Origin: RH-AL1 sp965198715
Lineage (GTDB): Bacteria; Pseudomonadota; Alphaproteobacteria; Rhizobiales; Beijerinckiaceae
Length of the DNA: 64,000 nucleotides
Reading direction: 5' to 3'
Assembly: GCA_965198715.1 (NCBI GenBank)
Contig: CBDAPV010000001.1
Span: forward strand, 1,240,001 to 1,304,000
Below, one piece after another: positions 6,199 through 17,946 of this stretch. The notes under the pieces are model-generated. The model was not told where the DNA came from. It worked only from the letters and a program-made list of their open reading frames with translations, and searched no databases. The position numbers and the translations under genes are program-made. How positions within the stretch are numbered: position 1 is the first letter of the stretch; every line of letters begins with the position of its first letter.

Positions 6199-8998
6199 TG
6201 ACGATCCTCTTGGGCACCACGATGAACTTCTTCACCTGGCGTCCTTCCAGCGCGCGCTGCACCGCCTCGAGCGCCATCGTCGCCGCCTCGATCTCCGCGT
6301 TGGTCGCCTCGAGCGCTACGCTCACGTCAGCCCGCTTCTTGCCGTTCACCTGCACCGGCAGCACTAGCACGTCTTCCTTAACGAGCGACGGGTCGCCGAT
6401 CGGCCAGGGCGAGAGCGCGACCAGTTCCTCGTGACCGATGGCTTTCCAGCAACTCTCGGCGAGATGCGGCATCATCGGCGCGAAGAGCTGCACCAGAACG
6501 TCGGCCGCCTCGCGGAAGGCAAAGCGCAGGTCGTCGCCGACCTCGGGCGTCTCGATGGCGCCGACGGCCTCCGAGAGCTTCTTGGCCAAGGTGTAGATGC
6601 GGGCGACGGCGCTGTTGAAATGCAGCGCCTCGATGTCGTCCTGCAGCTGCAGCAGCGCCTCGTGCGTGGCCTTGCGCAGCCCCGCCGCCACCGCGCCGAC
6701 CGCGGCCGGCGCGGGCGTGCCGACCGGGGCGGCGAGGCCGGCGAGCTCGTGCACCAGCCGCCACAGCCGCTGCACGAACTGCGCGCGGGCCTGCACGCCC
6801 TCCTCGGTCCATTGCACGTCGCGCTCGGGCGGCGAATCCGACAGCATGAACCAGCGCGCGGTGTCGGCGCCGAAGCTCTGGATGATCTCGTCGGGGTCGA
6901 CGACGTTGCGCTTCGACTTCGACATCTTCTCGACGGCGCCGATCGTGACCTCGCTGCCGTCGGCGAGCTTGTAGGCGCGGCGCGCGTCCGCCGGACCCTC
7001 GAAGCGCAGCGCGGCCGGCGGCACCCATTGGCCGGCGGCGTCCTTGTAGGTCTCGTGGTTGACCATGCCCTGGGTGAACAGCCCGGCGAAGGGCTCCGTC
7101 ACCTCGCCCGCATGCCCCGTCGCCGCCATCGCCCGGGTGAAGAAGCGGGCGTAGAGCAGGTGCAGGATCGCGTGCTCGATGCCGCCGATGTACTGGTCCA
7201 CCGGCATCCAGCGCACCACGGCCTCGGGAGAGGTCGGATCGGTGGCGTTCCACGGGTCGGTGAAGCGCAGGAAGTACCAGGACGAATCGACGAACGTGTC
7301 CATCGTGTCGGTCTCGCGTCGCGCCGGGGCATCGCACTTGGGGCAGGGCACGTCGCGCCAGGTCGCGTGACGGTCGAGCGGGTTGCCGGGCTGGTCGAAG
7401 CTGACATCCTCGGGCAGCACCACCGGCAAATCGGCGATCGGCACTGGAACGGTCCCGCATCGTTCGCAGTGGATCACCGGGATCGGGCAGCCCCAGTAGC
7501 GCTGGCGCGAAATGCCCCAGTCGCGCAGGCGAAAATTTGTCTGCCACTGACCGAGGCCTTTCGAAACTAGAAGATTTCCAATCAGTCGGCCAAATTCCTT
7601 ATTGGTGTAAAGGCCGTCGAAGGGGCAATTGCCTATCTTCGGATAAACGTACAGGTCCTCGTCAATAGATCTATTGAAGGCCTCCGCAATTTTACAATAT
7701 TCAAAGTAGAGGGACGAATTGTGCGATGGAAAAGGCAGAATTCTACGAACGAACGCTTTCTTTGTGACAAAAAATATCATTCGCTCGTCATTATCGAGGT
7801 ATACTTCTGGCGAAGAGTCAAAGATTTTTCTAAATGCTAAGATTTGGTTACTATTCGCTATCGTTGCTTCTGGAGTATGGTAGACGATTGTTATATCACT
7901 GCCTATTGTATTTCCGAAATCCAGGTCGCGCTGGTCGTGCGCCGGGCAGCCGAAGATGGCGCCGGTGCCGTAGTCCATCAGCACGAAATTGGCGACGTAG
8001 ACCGGCAGATGCCAGCCGGCGTCGAGCGGGTGCGTGACTGTGATCCCGGTGTCGTAGCCCTGCTTCTCCGCCGTCTCGATCGCCGCCACGGAAGTGCCGA
8101 GCGAGCGGATCTGCTGGATGAAGGCGGCCAGCTCGGGGTCGCGCTCGGCGCAGGCGCCAGCGAGAGGGTGGTCGGCCGCGATGGCCAGGAACTTGGCGCC
8201 AAACAGCGTGTCCGGCCGCGTCGTGTAGACCTCCACCTCGGAGAACGGCACCGTTCCGTCCTCGATGGCGAAGCGCACTTTGAGTCCTTCGGAGCGGCCG
8301 ATCCAGTTGCGCTGCATCAGCTTGACCTTGTCCGGCCAGCGCTCGAGCGTGTCGAGCCCGGCCAGCAGGTCCTCGGCGAAGGCGCCGATGCGCAGGAACC
8401 ATTGCGTCAGCTCGCGCTGCTCGACGACGGCGCCGGAGCGCCAGCCGCGGCCGTCGATGACCTGCTCGTTGGCGAGCACGGTCATGTCGACCGGGTCCCA
8501 GTTTACCTTGGCTTGCCTGCGGTCGACGAGGCCGGCGGCGAGGAAGTCGAGGAACAGCCGCTGCTGGTGCCTGTAGTAGGAGGGGTCGCAGGTCGCGACC
8601 TCGCGCGACCAGTCCAGCGAGAGCCCCATGCTCTTGAGCTGCGCCCGCATGGTGGCGATGTTCTTGTGGGTCCACGCGCCGGGCGAGGCGCCGCTGTCGC
8701 GCGCGGCATTCTCCGCCGGCAGGCCGAAGGCGTCCCAGCCCATCGGGTGCAGCACGTCGAAGCCGCGCGCGCGCTTGTAGCGCGCCACGACGTCGCCCAT
8801 GGCGTAGTTGCGCACGTGGCCCATGTGGATGCGCCCCGAAGGATAGGGGAACATCTCCAGCACGTAGTATTTCGGCTTCGGTTCTTCCGAGCCTGCGACG
8901 CTCTGGGGCTGGTTGCCCGTCGCGAAGATCCCGCGCTCCTCCCAGACCCGCTGCCAATGCGGCTCCGCCTCGCGTGCGTTGTAGCGCTCGTTCGTCAT
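6185..8998 (-). CDS. leuS: Leucyl-tRNA synthetase with an AT-rich foreign-looking segment
   Basis: A 937-residue class I synthetase that charges tRNA-Leu. Motifs: class I HMGH (58-61), editing-domain TTRPDTLFGA, GCPAHDQRDLDF with the conserved editing Asp, RLRDWGISRQRYWGCP, and KMSKS (691-695). Start ATG 8998 gives the family N-terminus (ERYNAREAEPHWQRVW), although the frame is open further upstream. Residues about 361-490 are encoded by DNA of about 40% GC with unusual codons. From the editing Asp to RLRDWG this copy has about 55-60 more residues than E. coli LeuRS by my count. All catalytic motifs flanking the patch are intact, so the protein is probably functional but mosaic. Confidence 0.93.
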   Translation of the reverse strand: MTNERYNAREAEPHWQRVWEERGIFATGNQPQSVAGSEEPKPKYYVLEMFPYPSGRIHMGHVRNYAMGDVVARYKRARGFDVLHPMGWDAFGLPAENAARDSGASPGAWTHKNIATMRAQLKSMGLSLDWSREVATCDPSYYRHQQRLFLDFLAAGLVDRRQAKVNWDPVDMTVLANEQVIDGRGWRSGAVVEQRELTQWFLRIGAFAEDLLAGLDTLERWPDKVKLMQRNWIGRSEGLKVRFAIEDGTVPFSEVEVYTTRPDTLFGAKFLAIAADHPLAGACAERDPELAAFIQQIRSLGTSVAAIETAEKQGYDTGITVTHPLDAGWHLPVYVANFVLMDYGTGAIFGCPAHDQRDLDFGNTIGSDITIVYHTPEATIANSNQILAFRKIFDSSPEVYLDNDERMIFFVTKKAFVRRILPFPSHNSSLYFEYCKIAEAFNRSIDEDLYVYPKIGNCPFDGLYTNKEFGRLIGNLLVSKGLGQWQTNFRLRDWGISRQRYWGCPIPVIHCERCGTVPVPIADLPVVLPEDVSFDQPGNPLDRHATWRDVPCPKCDAPARRETDTMDTFVDSSWYFLRFTDPWNATDPTSPEAVVRWMPVDQYIGGIEHAILHLLYARFFTRAMAATGHAGEVTEPFAGLFTQGMVNHETYKDAAGQWVPPAALRFEGPADARRAYKLADGSEVTIGAVEKMSKSKRNVVDPDEIIQSFGADTARWFMLSDSPPERDVQWTEEGVQARAQFVQRLWRLVHELAGLAAPVGTPAPAAVGAVAAGLRKATHEALLQLQDDIEALHFNSAVARIYTLAKKLSEAVGAIETPEVGDDLRFAFREAADVLVQLFAPMMPHLAESCWKAIGHEELVALSPWPIGDPSLVKEDVLVLPVQVNGKKRADVSVALEATNAEIEAATMALEAVQRALEGRQVKKFIVVPKRIVNVVV
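7533..7920. other. AT-rich in-frame segment inside leuS
   Basis: G+C counted over 7561-7920 is 144 of 360 (40%), against about two-thirds in the flanks. Both edges are sharp: after DQRDLDF on the upstream side of the protein and before FRLRDWG on the downstream side. The reading frame is preserved throughout. The last part (FDGLYTNKEFGRLIGNLLVSKGLGQ) still aligns with the normal LeuRS consensus, whereas the first 90 residues do not obviously do so. Likely a recombination import from an AT-rich leuS; an assembly chimera is the alternative. Confidence 0.75.
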
Positions 8999-9295
8999 GG
9001 TCCCGGTGGTGCTGCGGACAGGTGGCGGCACTGAGCATGGATCGGGGCGATGGGGCAACGGGGCCGGCACTTCGGGCTCCGGCGCTTCGGGCTCGGGCGG
9101 CATGGCCCGCGCGACGTCGAGCGTCGCCGCGCCGGGTTCCAGCTCGCTGGCGTGGTCCGCCTCCATCGGCGCTGGCTCCCCGGCGCCAACGAGCCGGCGG
9201 TAACGGCGGACGAGCTCGTCGCCGAGCGGCTGCAGCCGTGCCAGCCTGAAGATCGGCTGCAGGCAAGCGTCGGGGGCAAGGGTGCTGGCGATCAT
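8999..9295 (-). CDS. Small 'LQPIF' ORF in frame with leuS
   Basis: Begins at ATG 9295 with AGGGAG six to seven bases upstream. The first 43 residues (APDACLQPIF, then PLGDELVRRYRRLV) closely resemble a second small ORF at 36913. After about residue 60 the sequence becomes proline/glutamate-rich and continues in frame without a stop into leuS. It could be a separate small protein that has lost its stop, an N-terminal extension of LeuRS (1036 residues in total), or a leader peptide. I do not recognise the family. Confidence 0.45.
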
Positions 9296-9567
9296 CGCGA
9301 GACTCCCTGGGATGGCCGCGCGCGTGCCCTGGATGGGCAGCGCGGGCTCGGAGAAGGATTGGGGTGGCCCGGCGGCGACGCAGGTCGGCCTCGGCACGCG
9401 CGCATTGGCGGTCAAAAGCGATCAAGCGTCAACGGAGCGAGAAACGAGCCCGTGCAAGGGCCTGCAGGGCGATGCGGTATCATGAAAGATGATAATTCTA
9501 CTGGACTCTTACCCGACGGAGCTCGCCGCCATATGACCACGTCGTGGCCCGCGACGCTTACCGCCCG

Positions 9568-9987
9568 TCACGGGCGCGAACGGCCTGCCGGCGCTTTCGC
9601 TGTTGCGGGCGTCAGCGGGACGCCAGCGGGTTCGATGGCCTGCTTGCGAGCCGTGACAACCCCGCCGGCCCTCTCGATGCGCTCGGTCGCCTCGGTCTCC
9701 AGGGCATGCAGGACCACCTCGGGCGCCAACTTGATCGTCACCAACAACACTCGGTCGCTCGCGGCCGGCCGCGTGCGCTTCTGCTCCCAATCTCGGATCC
9801 GGGCCGGTCCAAAGCCGAAACGCTCGCCGAAGACCTGCTGCGTCATGTTGAGACCTTTGCGGATCGCCTTGACGTCGATCTCCGCCGGCGGCGCGTGGAC
9901 CTCGTAGGTGTTCGGGTAAGCCTCGCCTTTGCAGAAGGCCAAGCCTTCTCTTGCGGCCTCGAGTAGTTGCTTGCCTGCCTCGCTCAT
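9568..9987 (-). CDS. HigA/NadS-type antitoxin with XRE helix-turn-helix
   Basis: A 139-residue protein. The core IDVKAIRKGLNMTQQVFGERFGFGPARIRDWEQKRTRPAASDRVLL is a typical XRE-family HTH of antitoxins encoded after RelE-like toxins. ATG 9987 overlaps the toxin stop (ATGA). The C-terminal 35 residues are Ala/Pro-rich and probably disordered. It would neutralise the toxin and repress the shared promoter upstream of it. Toxin-first order is characteristic of HigBA. Confidence 0.82.
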   Translation of the reverse strand: MSEAGKQLLEAAREGLAFCKGEAYPNTYEVHAPPAEIDVKAIRKGLNMTQQVFGERFGFGPARIRDWEQKRTRPAASDRVLLVTIKLAPEVVLHALETEATERIERAGGVVTARKQAIEPAGVPLTPATAKAPAGRSRP

Positions 9988-10391
9988 CGATCTCGCCCCG
10001 TCGTCATCACGGCAGCCGCCGCAACCGCCATCTCGCGCGCTTTTGCCTTGGTGCTCGCCCTGTACGCCGCAACGTATTGCGACAGGATCGTGGCGAGGTC
10101 GTTCTTCTCCGCCTTGGTCAAGCTGGACTTCTGCCCCTTGCCGTAGAGGCCGAGCAGGAAGACCGGCACGTCGGACGGGCCGTAGAACGTGATGACTCGG
10201 TAACCGCCGCTCTTGCCGGTATTGTCCTCCGGCGCGACACGCACCTTGCGCGCGCCGCCTGTGCCGACGATCATTTCTCCCGCGTCGGGCTCTGCGGCCA
10301 GCATATTGATGATAGCCTGGCGTTCGGTCGCCGTCGCTCCGGCCTTCTTGGCCGAACGGTCGAAGGATGCCAGGACGACTACGGTCTGCAC
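9984..10391 (-). CDS. RelE/HigB-like toxin
   Basis: A 135-residue RelE-superfamily protein: VVVLASFDRSAKKAGATATERQAIINMLAAEPDAGEMIVGTGGARKVRVA...GYRVITFYGPSDVPVFLLGLYGKGQKSSLTKAEKNDLA. The last block is the HigB-2 signature. Such toxins cleave mRNA on the ribosome. The start is GTG 10391, eight bases from a predicted -10 box, so the message may be leaderless. It forms an intact toxin-first operon with the HTH antitoxin. Confidence 0.83.
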   Translation of the reverse strand: MQTVVVLASFDRSAKKAGATATERQAIINMLAAEPDAGEMIVGTGGARKVRVAPEDNTGKSGGYRVITFYGPSDVPVFLLGLYGKGQKSSLTKAEKNDLATILSQYVAAYRASTKAKAREMAVAAAAVMTTGRDR

Positions 10392-10396
10392 GCTCT

Positions 10397-10428
10397 ATTG
10401 CATACGGTTAGAACGTAGAAGGTGCAAT
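10397..10428 (-). promoter_or_regulatory. Promoter and palindrome of the HigBA-like operon
   Basis: Minus strand: -35 TTGCAC (10427-10422), a 17-base spacer, -10 TATGCA (10404-10399). The outer ends form an inverted repeat ATTGCA...TGCAAT (10397-10428), a natural operator for the HTH antitoxin. The predicted +1 is at about 10392, immediately before the GTG start. Confidence 0.55.
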
Positions 10429-10843
10429 GCCGGATAGGGCCTCGAAGACCAGGCTGCAATCGCCGACGAAACGGCGATTGCGCGTGGGTCGGCGACGGTT
10501 CCGACATCGACTTGGCCCAGCGGCGGCACGTGGAAGGGCACGCCGAGCGCCCACAGGGCATTCGCATCGACAAAGACACGTGGCGCCGTCGCCACCACCA
10601 CAAGGCAGCTACCGTCGAGGTCGGGCACCAACGAAGGCGACGACACTCGACGAGCAGGAGAAGCCCTGGTCGGTCTCATCCTGCCAGGATTATAATCCCG
10701 GATTCGACTTCAGGCCGGCGAGGTCGCCGATGATCTGGCCGTCGTCCGCGGCGGCCTCGAAGGACGCGAGGAGACGAGAGTCCGCGACGGCGCGGTCGTG
10801 ACACGTCGCGACTAAGCAGGCGCCGAGCGTGAGCGCTGAAACG
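10429..10843. other. Intergenic region without a supported gene
   Basis: Four hundred bases between the HigBA-like promoter and the lon terminator. Several short frames are open on both strands, but none has a convincing start, ribosome-binding site or family resemblance. On the minus strand near 10800-10692 a frame ends in GQIIGDLAGLKSNPGL followed by a stop; it has no start codon and may be the remnant of a lost gene. Confidence 0.4.
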
Positions 10844-10877
10844 AAGAAGCCGCGCCTCTCGCGAGACGCGGCTTCTT
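10844..10877 (-). terminator. Terminator of lon
   Basis: A near-perfect 11-base-pair stem (AAGAAGCCGCG / CGCGGCTTCTT, arms 10844-10854 and 10867-10877) with a 12-base loop, followed on the minus strand by a short T-containing tail. It lies 25 bases beyond the lon stop codon. The symmetrical A/T ends allow it to work in both directions. Confidence 0.7.
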
Positions 10878-10901
10878 TCCTATCGCTTCAATCGCGGCAG
10901 G

Positions 10902-13328
<2,427 letters not shown>

Positions 13329-13455
13329 TATTCGTTTCCTATCTCCGGCGCAGCCCTTCAAAAGAAGCAGCGAAGGCCGGGAACTGGGTCAGCTTCAAAC
13401 AGTGACATGGCGATGGAAGGGTGGGCGTACAAGCATCGGTGCAGGTCTCAAACCT

Positions 13456-13560
13456 GCGTCATTCCCGGCGCCGAAGGCGAACACGGAACCGGCGAGCTTC
13501 ACGGTCGACAATGAAGCTCATCGGTTCCGGATCTCCGCTAAACTGCGTGCGGAATGACGC
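13456..13560. repeat. REP-like inverted repeat between lon and clpX
   Basis: A roughly 105-base imperfect palindrome: GCGTCATTCCCGG...ACGGAACCGG at one end and CGGTTCCGGA...GCGGAATGACGC at the other. The same core (ATTCC-GG ... CCGGAACCGG) recurs at 61218. Such elements often act as mRNA processing or termination structures between genes. Confidence 0.6.
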
Positions 13561-13567
13561 GCGCGGG

Positions 13568-14830
<1,263 letters not shown>

Positions 14831-15200
14831 GGCTCAATCTCCAGGCCGCCGACGCGTGCACGCCGACCAACCGATATGATCTGAAGGGTCCCGCCAACGC
14901 AAACCCGCCGAACCCGTCGGACGAGAGCGCTGCACGCACAATCGCCACTCCTGTCATCGCTGCTTCCGGAGCGCGACCTCCGGATATCGGCCAACAACCG
15001 CTCGAACCTGACACCCTCACGATGCTTCGAGAGGCGGCATGCAAGAGACGGTGCCAACTGGCGGTCGACGTCTCCCGAAACAGCCCGCGTCACATCGATG
15101 CAACAGAACGACGGTATGCTGGCGACTGTCACGGCAAATCAGTTAACCGGACCTTAACGAGCGCCCCGTCAGGGCGCAATCGTTCAGGTCCGCATCAGCG
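14831..15200. other. clpP-clpX spacer
   Basis: Read on the minus strand: just after the clpP stop is a compact hairpin (GCGCCC-TGAC-GGGGCGC, 15178-15161) without a T run, which could stabilise the clpP 3' end. The rest shows no convincing ORF. A separate clpX promoter probably lies here, but I cannot assign its boxes with confidence. Confidence 0.4.
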
Positions 15201-15848
15201 TCAAGCGACGCTCTTGACCTCGGCCTTGTCGTCCGGCCGCTTCTCGATGACGGTATCGACGATGCCGAAATCCTTGGCCTCCTCAGACGACATGAAATGA
15301 TCGCGATCCAGCGTGCGCTCGATCTCGTCGTAGGTGCGGCCGCAGTGCTTCACGTAGATCTCGTTCAGCCGCTTCTTCACCTTCATGATGTCCTCGGCAT
15401 GCCGGAGGATGTCGGAGGCCTGCCCCTGGAACCCGCCGGAGGGCTGGTGCACCATGATACGCGCGTGCGGCAGCGCGGCGCGCATGCCCGGCTCGCCGGC
15501 GCAGAGGAGGAGCGAGCCCATCGAGGCCGCCTGCCCCACGCAGAGGGTGCGGACCTTGGGCTTGATGAACTGCATCGTGTCGTAGATCGCCAGGCCCGCC
15601 GTGACGACGCCGCCCGGCGAGTTGATGTACATCTCGATGTCCTTCTTGGGGTTCTCGGCCTCCAGGAAGAGCAGCTGGGCGATGATCACCGAGGCCATGT
15701 GGTCCTCGACCGGCCCGGTCAGGAAGATGATGTGCTCGCGCAGGAGGCGCGAGTAGATGTCGAACCCGCGCTCGCCGCGGGTCGTGTTCTCGATGACCTG
15801 CGGGATCAAGTACTGGTAGGTGGTCTCGATCGGGCTGCGATCGCGCAT
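15201..15848 (-). CDS. clpP: ClpP protease subunit
   Basis: A 215-residue serine protease forming the tetradecameric core of ClpXP/ClpAP. The catalytic Ser is in GQAASMGSLLL, His in RIMVHQPSGG, and the third residue (Asp) lies in the DRDHFMSSEEAKDFGIVD region. ATG 15848 (MRDRSPIETTYQYLIPQV) is the family start; the frame is open another 55 codons upstream without homology. It precedes clpX and lon in the common order, but tig, usually upstream, is replaced by csbD/lrgAB. Confidence 0.96.
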   Translation of the reverse strand: MRDRSPIETTYQYLIPQVIENTTRGERGFDIYSRLLREHIIFLTGPVEDHMASVIIAQLLFLEAENPKKDIEMYINSPGGVVTAGLAIYDTMQFIKPKVRTLCVGQAASMGSLLLCAGEPGMRAALPHARIMVHQPSGGFQGQASDILRHAEDIMKVKKRLNEIYVKHCGRTYDEIERTLDRDHFMSSEEAKDFGIVDTVIEKRPDDKAEVKSVA

Positions 15849-16039
15849 GGGTCGGTCTCTCTCGCTCGTCGGGCTCCGAGTCGGCGGGGCGGCCGACCGG
15901 TCAGCAGCAATGTAGGATGCCGCGAGGCTCGGTGCAAAGGGGCTGGCTCGCCTCAGGCTTGCAGCGGCCTCTCCGCCTGCGGCGCCGTAGCCGGCTAGCG
16001 TCGCATGAGGCATGATCGCGCCACGCAGGAGAACACGCC

Positions 16040-16216
16040 ATGGACAAGCAGCACGTCAAAGGCGCGGCCGATAAAGCCAAAGGATCGATCAAGGACGCCG
16101 TCGGCCGCGCCACGGGCAACACCCGCCTGCAGGCCGAAGGTCAGGCCGACAAGGCCAAGGGCGGGCTGCGTACCGCGCTGGGCGACATTAAGGACTTCTT
16201 TCGCGGGCGGCGCTAG
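16040..16216 (+). CDS. CsbD-family stress protein
   Basis: A 58-residue protein, MDKQHVKGAADKAKGSIKDA at the N-terminus and repeated lysine/alanine/glycine motifs (GQADKAKGGLRTALGDIKDFF), the CsbD pattern. CsbD proteins are induced in general stress; their molecular function is unknown. ATG 16040 has GGAG eight bases upstream. It is divergent from clpP. Confidence 0.85.
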   Translation: MDKQHVKGAADKAKGSIKDAVGRATGNTRLQAEGQADKAKGGLRTALGDIKDFFRGRR

Positions 16217-16299
16217 CTCACGCGGTCAGGCCGGAATGCTGGACGAGACCTGCCTGCCGGAGGCCTGATCGACGTTCGGCATCGCCCGGAGCGAACGCC

Positions 16300-17049
16300 T
16301 CACGAAAACCAACGCAGCAGCGGCGGCAGGACGAGGGGCGTCAGCAGCGAGGTCAGCGCGCCGTTGAGGCCGAGCGCGATGCCGGCAAAGGCGCCGGCGA
16401 GCGGATCGACCTGGAAGGCGCGCGCCGTGCCGATGCCGTGGGCCGCCAGACCGGCGGCGAAGCCGCGCGCCGCCCAGTCGCGGATGTGCAGCGCGTTCAT
16501 CAGCGGCGTCACGATCACCGCGCCGAAGACGCCGGTGATGATGACGAAGACGGCGGTCAGCGCCGGGATGCCGCCGTTGGCCTTGGCGAGACTCATGGCG
16601 ATCGGCGTCGTCACCGACTTCGGTCCCAGCGAGGCGAGCAGTGCCAGCGGTAGGCCGAACAGGCCGCCGACGATCACGCCGCTCGCGATCGCGACGAGCG
16701 ACCCCAGCGTGAGGGCGCAGAGCATCGGCACCAGCGTGGCGCGGACACGGCCGAGATTGCGGTAGAGCGGCACCGCCAGCGCCACCGTCGCCGGCCCGAG
16801 CAGGAAGTGCACGAACTGCGCGCCGGCGAAGAACGTGTCGTAGCTGGTCCTCGTGACGAGGAGCAGCGTGCCCAGGACGGCGGCCGAGATGGCGACGGTG
16901 TTGACGAGAGGGTGGCGCCCGCACAGCGCGGCGAGGCGATCGGCGAGGAGGTAGACCACGAGCAGCAGGGTCAGCCAGAGCAGCGGATTGGTGGAGAGGT
17001 AGACCCAGATCTCGCCGGCGCGCGCGGGCACGGTCTCGAGCCGGTTCAT
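16300..17049 (-). CDS. lrgB: LrgB/CidB-family membrane protein
   Basis: A 249-residue multi-pass membrane protein with the LrgB signature: LLVVYLLADRLAALCGRHPLVNTV...LGPATVALAVPLYRNL...GPKSVTTPIAMSLAK...GIPALTAVFVIITGVFGA and the AAHGIGTARAFQ motif. LrgB works with LrgA; the pair influences murein hydrolase activity, lysis or small-acid export (glycolate/pyruvate in some bacteria). The start overlaps the lrgA stop (ATGA). Substrate unknown here. Confidence 0.88.
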   Translation of the reverse strand: MNRLETVPARAGEIWVYLSTNPLLWLTLLLVVYLLADRLAALCGRHPLVNTVAISAAVLGTLLLVTRTSYDTFFAGAQFVHFLLGPATVALAVPLYRNLGRVRATLVPMLCALTLGSLVAIASGVIVGGLFGLPLALLASLGPKSVTTPIAMSLAKANGGIPALTAVFVIITGVFGAVIVTPLMNALHIRDWAARGFAAGLAAHGIGTARAFQVDPLAGAFAGIALGLNGALTSLLTPLVLPPLLRWFS

Positions 17050-17489
17050 CGCGGCGGCTCCTGGCCGCCAAGCCCCGCGGCGCGCTCGATGTCCTCGACC
17101 AGCGGCTGGTGGCGGAAGGCGTAAAGCCGCGACACGAAGCGGAACGTTACGGCGGTGACGATCAGCGCGAGCGTCGTCGACACCGCGATCGCCAGCAGGA
17201 TCGGCGCGGCACGCTCGCGCAGCACGTCGAGATATTTGATGACCCCCACGGAGGCCGGGATGAACAGCAGCGACAGGTTGCGCAGCAGCGCGTCGCTGAC
17301 GCGGCCGAGCTCGACGGGGACGTCGCCGGCGGACTCCGCGGTGGGGCCGGCGCGACGTCCGCGCAGCAGCAAGGCGGCGAAGAGGAGGCCGAGCCCGGCG
17401 ACCGGCCCCGGCAAGGGCAGGGCCAAGGCGCGCACCAACACTTCGCCGGCGAGCTGGCATCCGAGCAACGTGGCGAGCGCTGCGATCAA
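17046..17489 (-). CDS. lrgA: LrgA/CidA-family holin-like protein
   Basis: A 147-residue protein with four predicted membrane segments. The CidA/LrgA core is visible: LGCQLAGEVLVRALALPLPGPVAGLGLLFAALLL, then LLRNLSLLFIPASVGVIKYLDVL. First gene of the two-gene lrgAB unit, overlapping lrgB by four bases. Holin-like control of envelope hydrolases or metabolite efflux is known for the family; the role here is not shown. Confidence 0.85.
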   Translation of the reverse strand: MIAALATLLGCQLAGEVLVRALALPLPGPVAGLGLLFAALLLRGRRAGPTAESAGDVPVELGRVSDALLRNLSLLFIPASVGVIKYLDVLRERAAPILLAIAVSTTLALIVTAVTFRFVSRLYAFRHQPLVEDIERAAGLGGQEPPR

Positions 17490-17558
17490 GCGCGCATCTC
17501 CCCGGGAAGTGCTCGAGTCCCCATGTGCCCCGACGACATCTCAGGGAGATCGCGAACC

Positions 17559-17867
17559 ATGCTGCGCCTCGCTCTCGCCGCCTGCGGCGGCCTTGCCCTC
17601 GCCGGCCCGCTCGCCGCGCCGGCCTTCGCCTTCACCACGCCCTTCACCTTCCACTGCAGCGGCAACGCGTGCCGCGCCGTCGCCTTCGGCGACGAGGGCA
17701 ACGGCTGCACCGTGCTGACCAACCATAGTCCTTACCCCGTGCACGTCACGCAGGGCACCAACCAGCTCGATTACGTCCTACAGCCCGGCGAGACCAAGGC
17801 GCCATTGAGCCAGGTGCAATGCTACGGCTATTACGACGGCGGCGAGACCGCCAACTTCGTCAGGTGA
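17559..17867 (+). CDS. Small secreted protein of unknown function
   Basis: A 102-residue product with a clear signal peptide (MLRLALAACGGLALAGPLAAPAFA, probable cleavage after AFA). The mature part has three cysteines (FHCSGNACRAV, GNGCTVL) and aromatic residues near the C-terminus (QCYGYYDGGETANFVR). ATG 17559 is preferred to a start 12 codons upstream because it begins the signal peptide and has AGGGAG upstream. I do not recognise the family. It is divergent from lrgAB. Confidence 0.65.
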   Translation: MLRLALAACGGLALAGPLAAPAFAFTTPFTFHCSGNACRAVAFGDEGNGCTVLTNHSPYPVHVTQGTNQLDYVLQPGETKAPLSQVQCYGYYDGGETANFVR

Positions 17868-17946
17868 CCAGGGCGCCGGCCGCATAGGTGGACAGCATCG
17901 CGTCCGCCCGCCATAAGCAACTCTCAAGACCTGAAGGGATCGAGCC

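Noticed and set aside
10395..10679. Minus-strand ORF of 94 codons upstream of the HigBA-like operon (VFVDANALWALGVPFHVPP)
   Set aside because: No ribosome-binding site and no recognisable family; it overlaps the predicted HigBA promoter. Could be a gene remnant, but unsupported.
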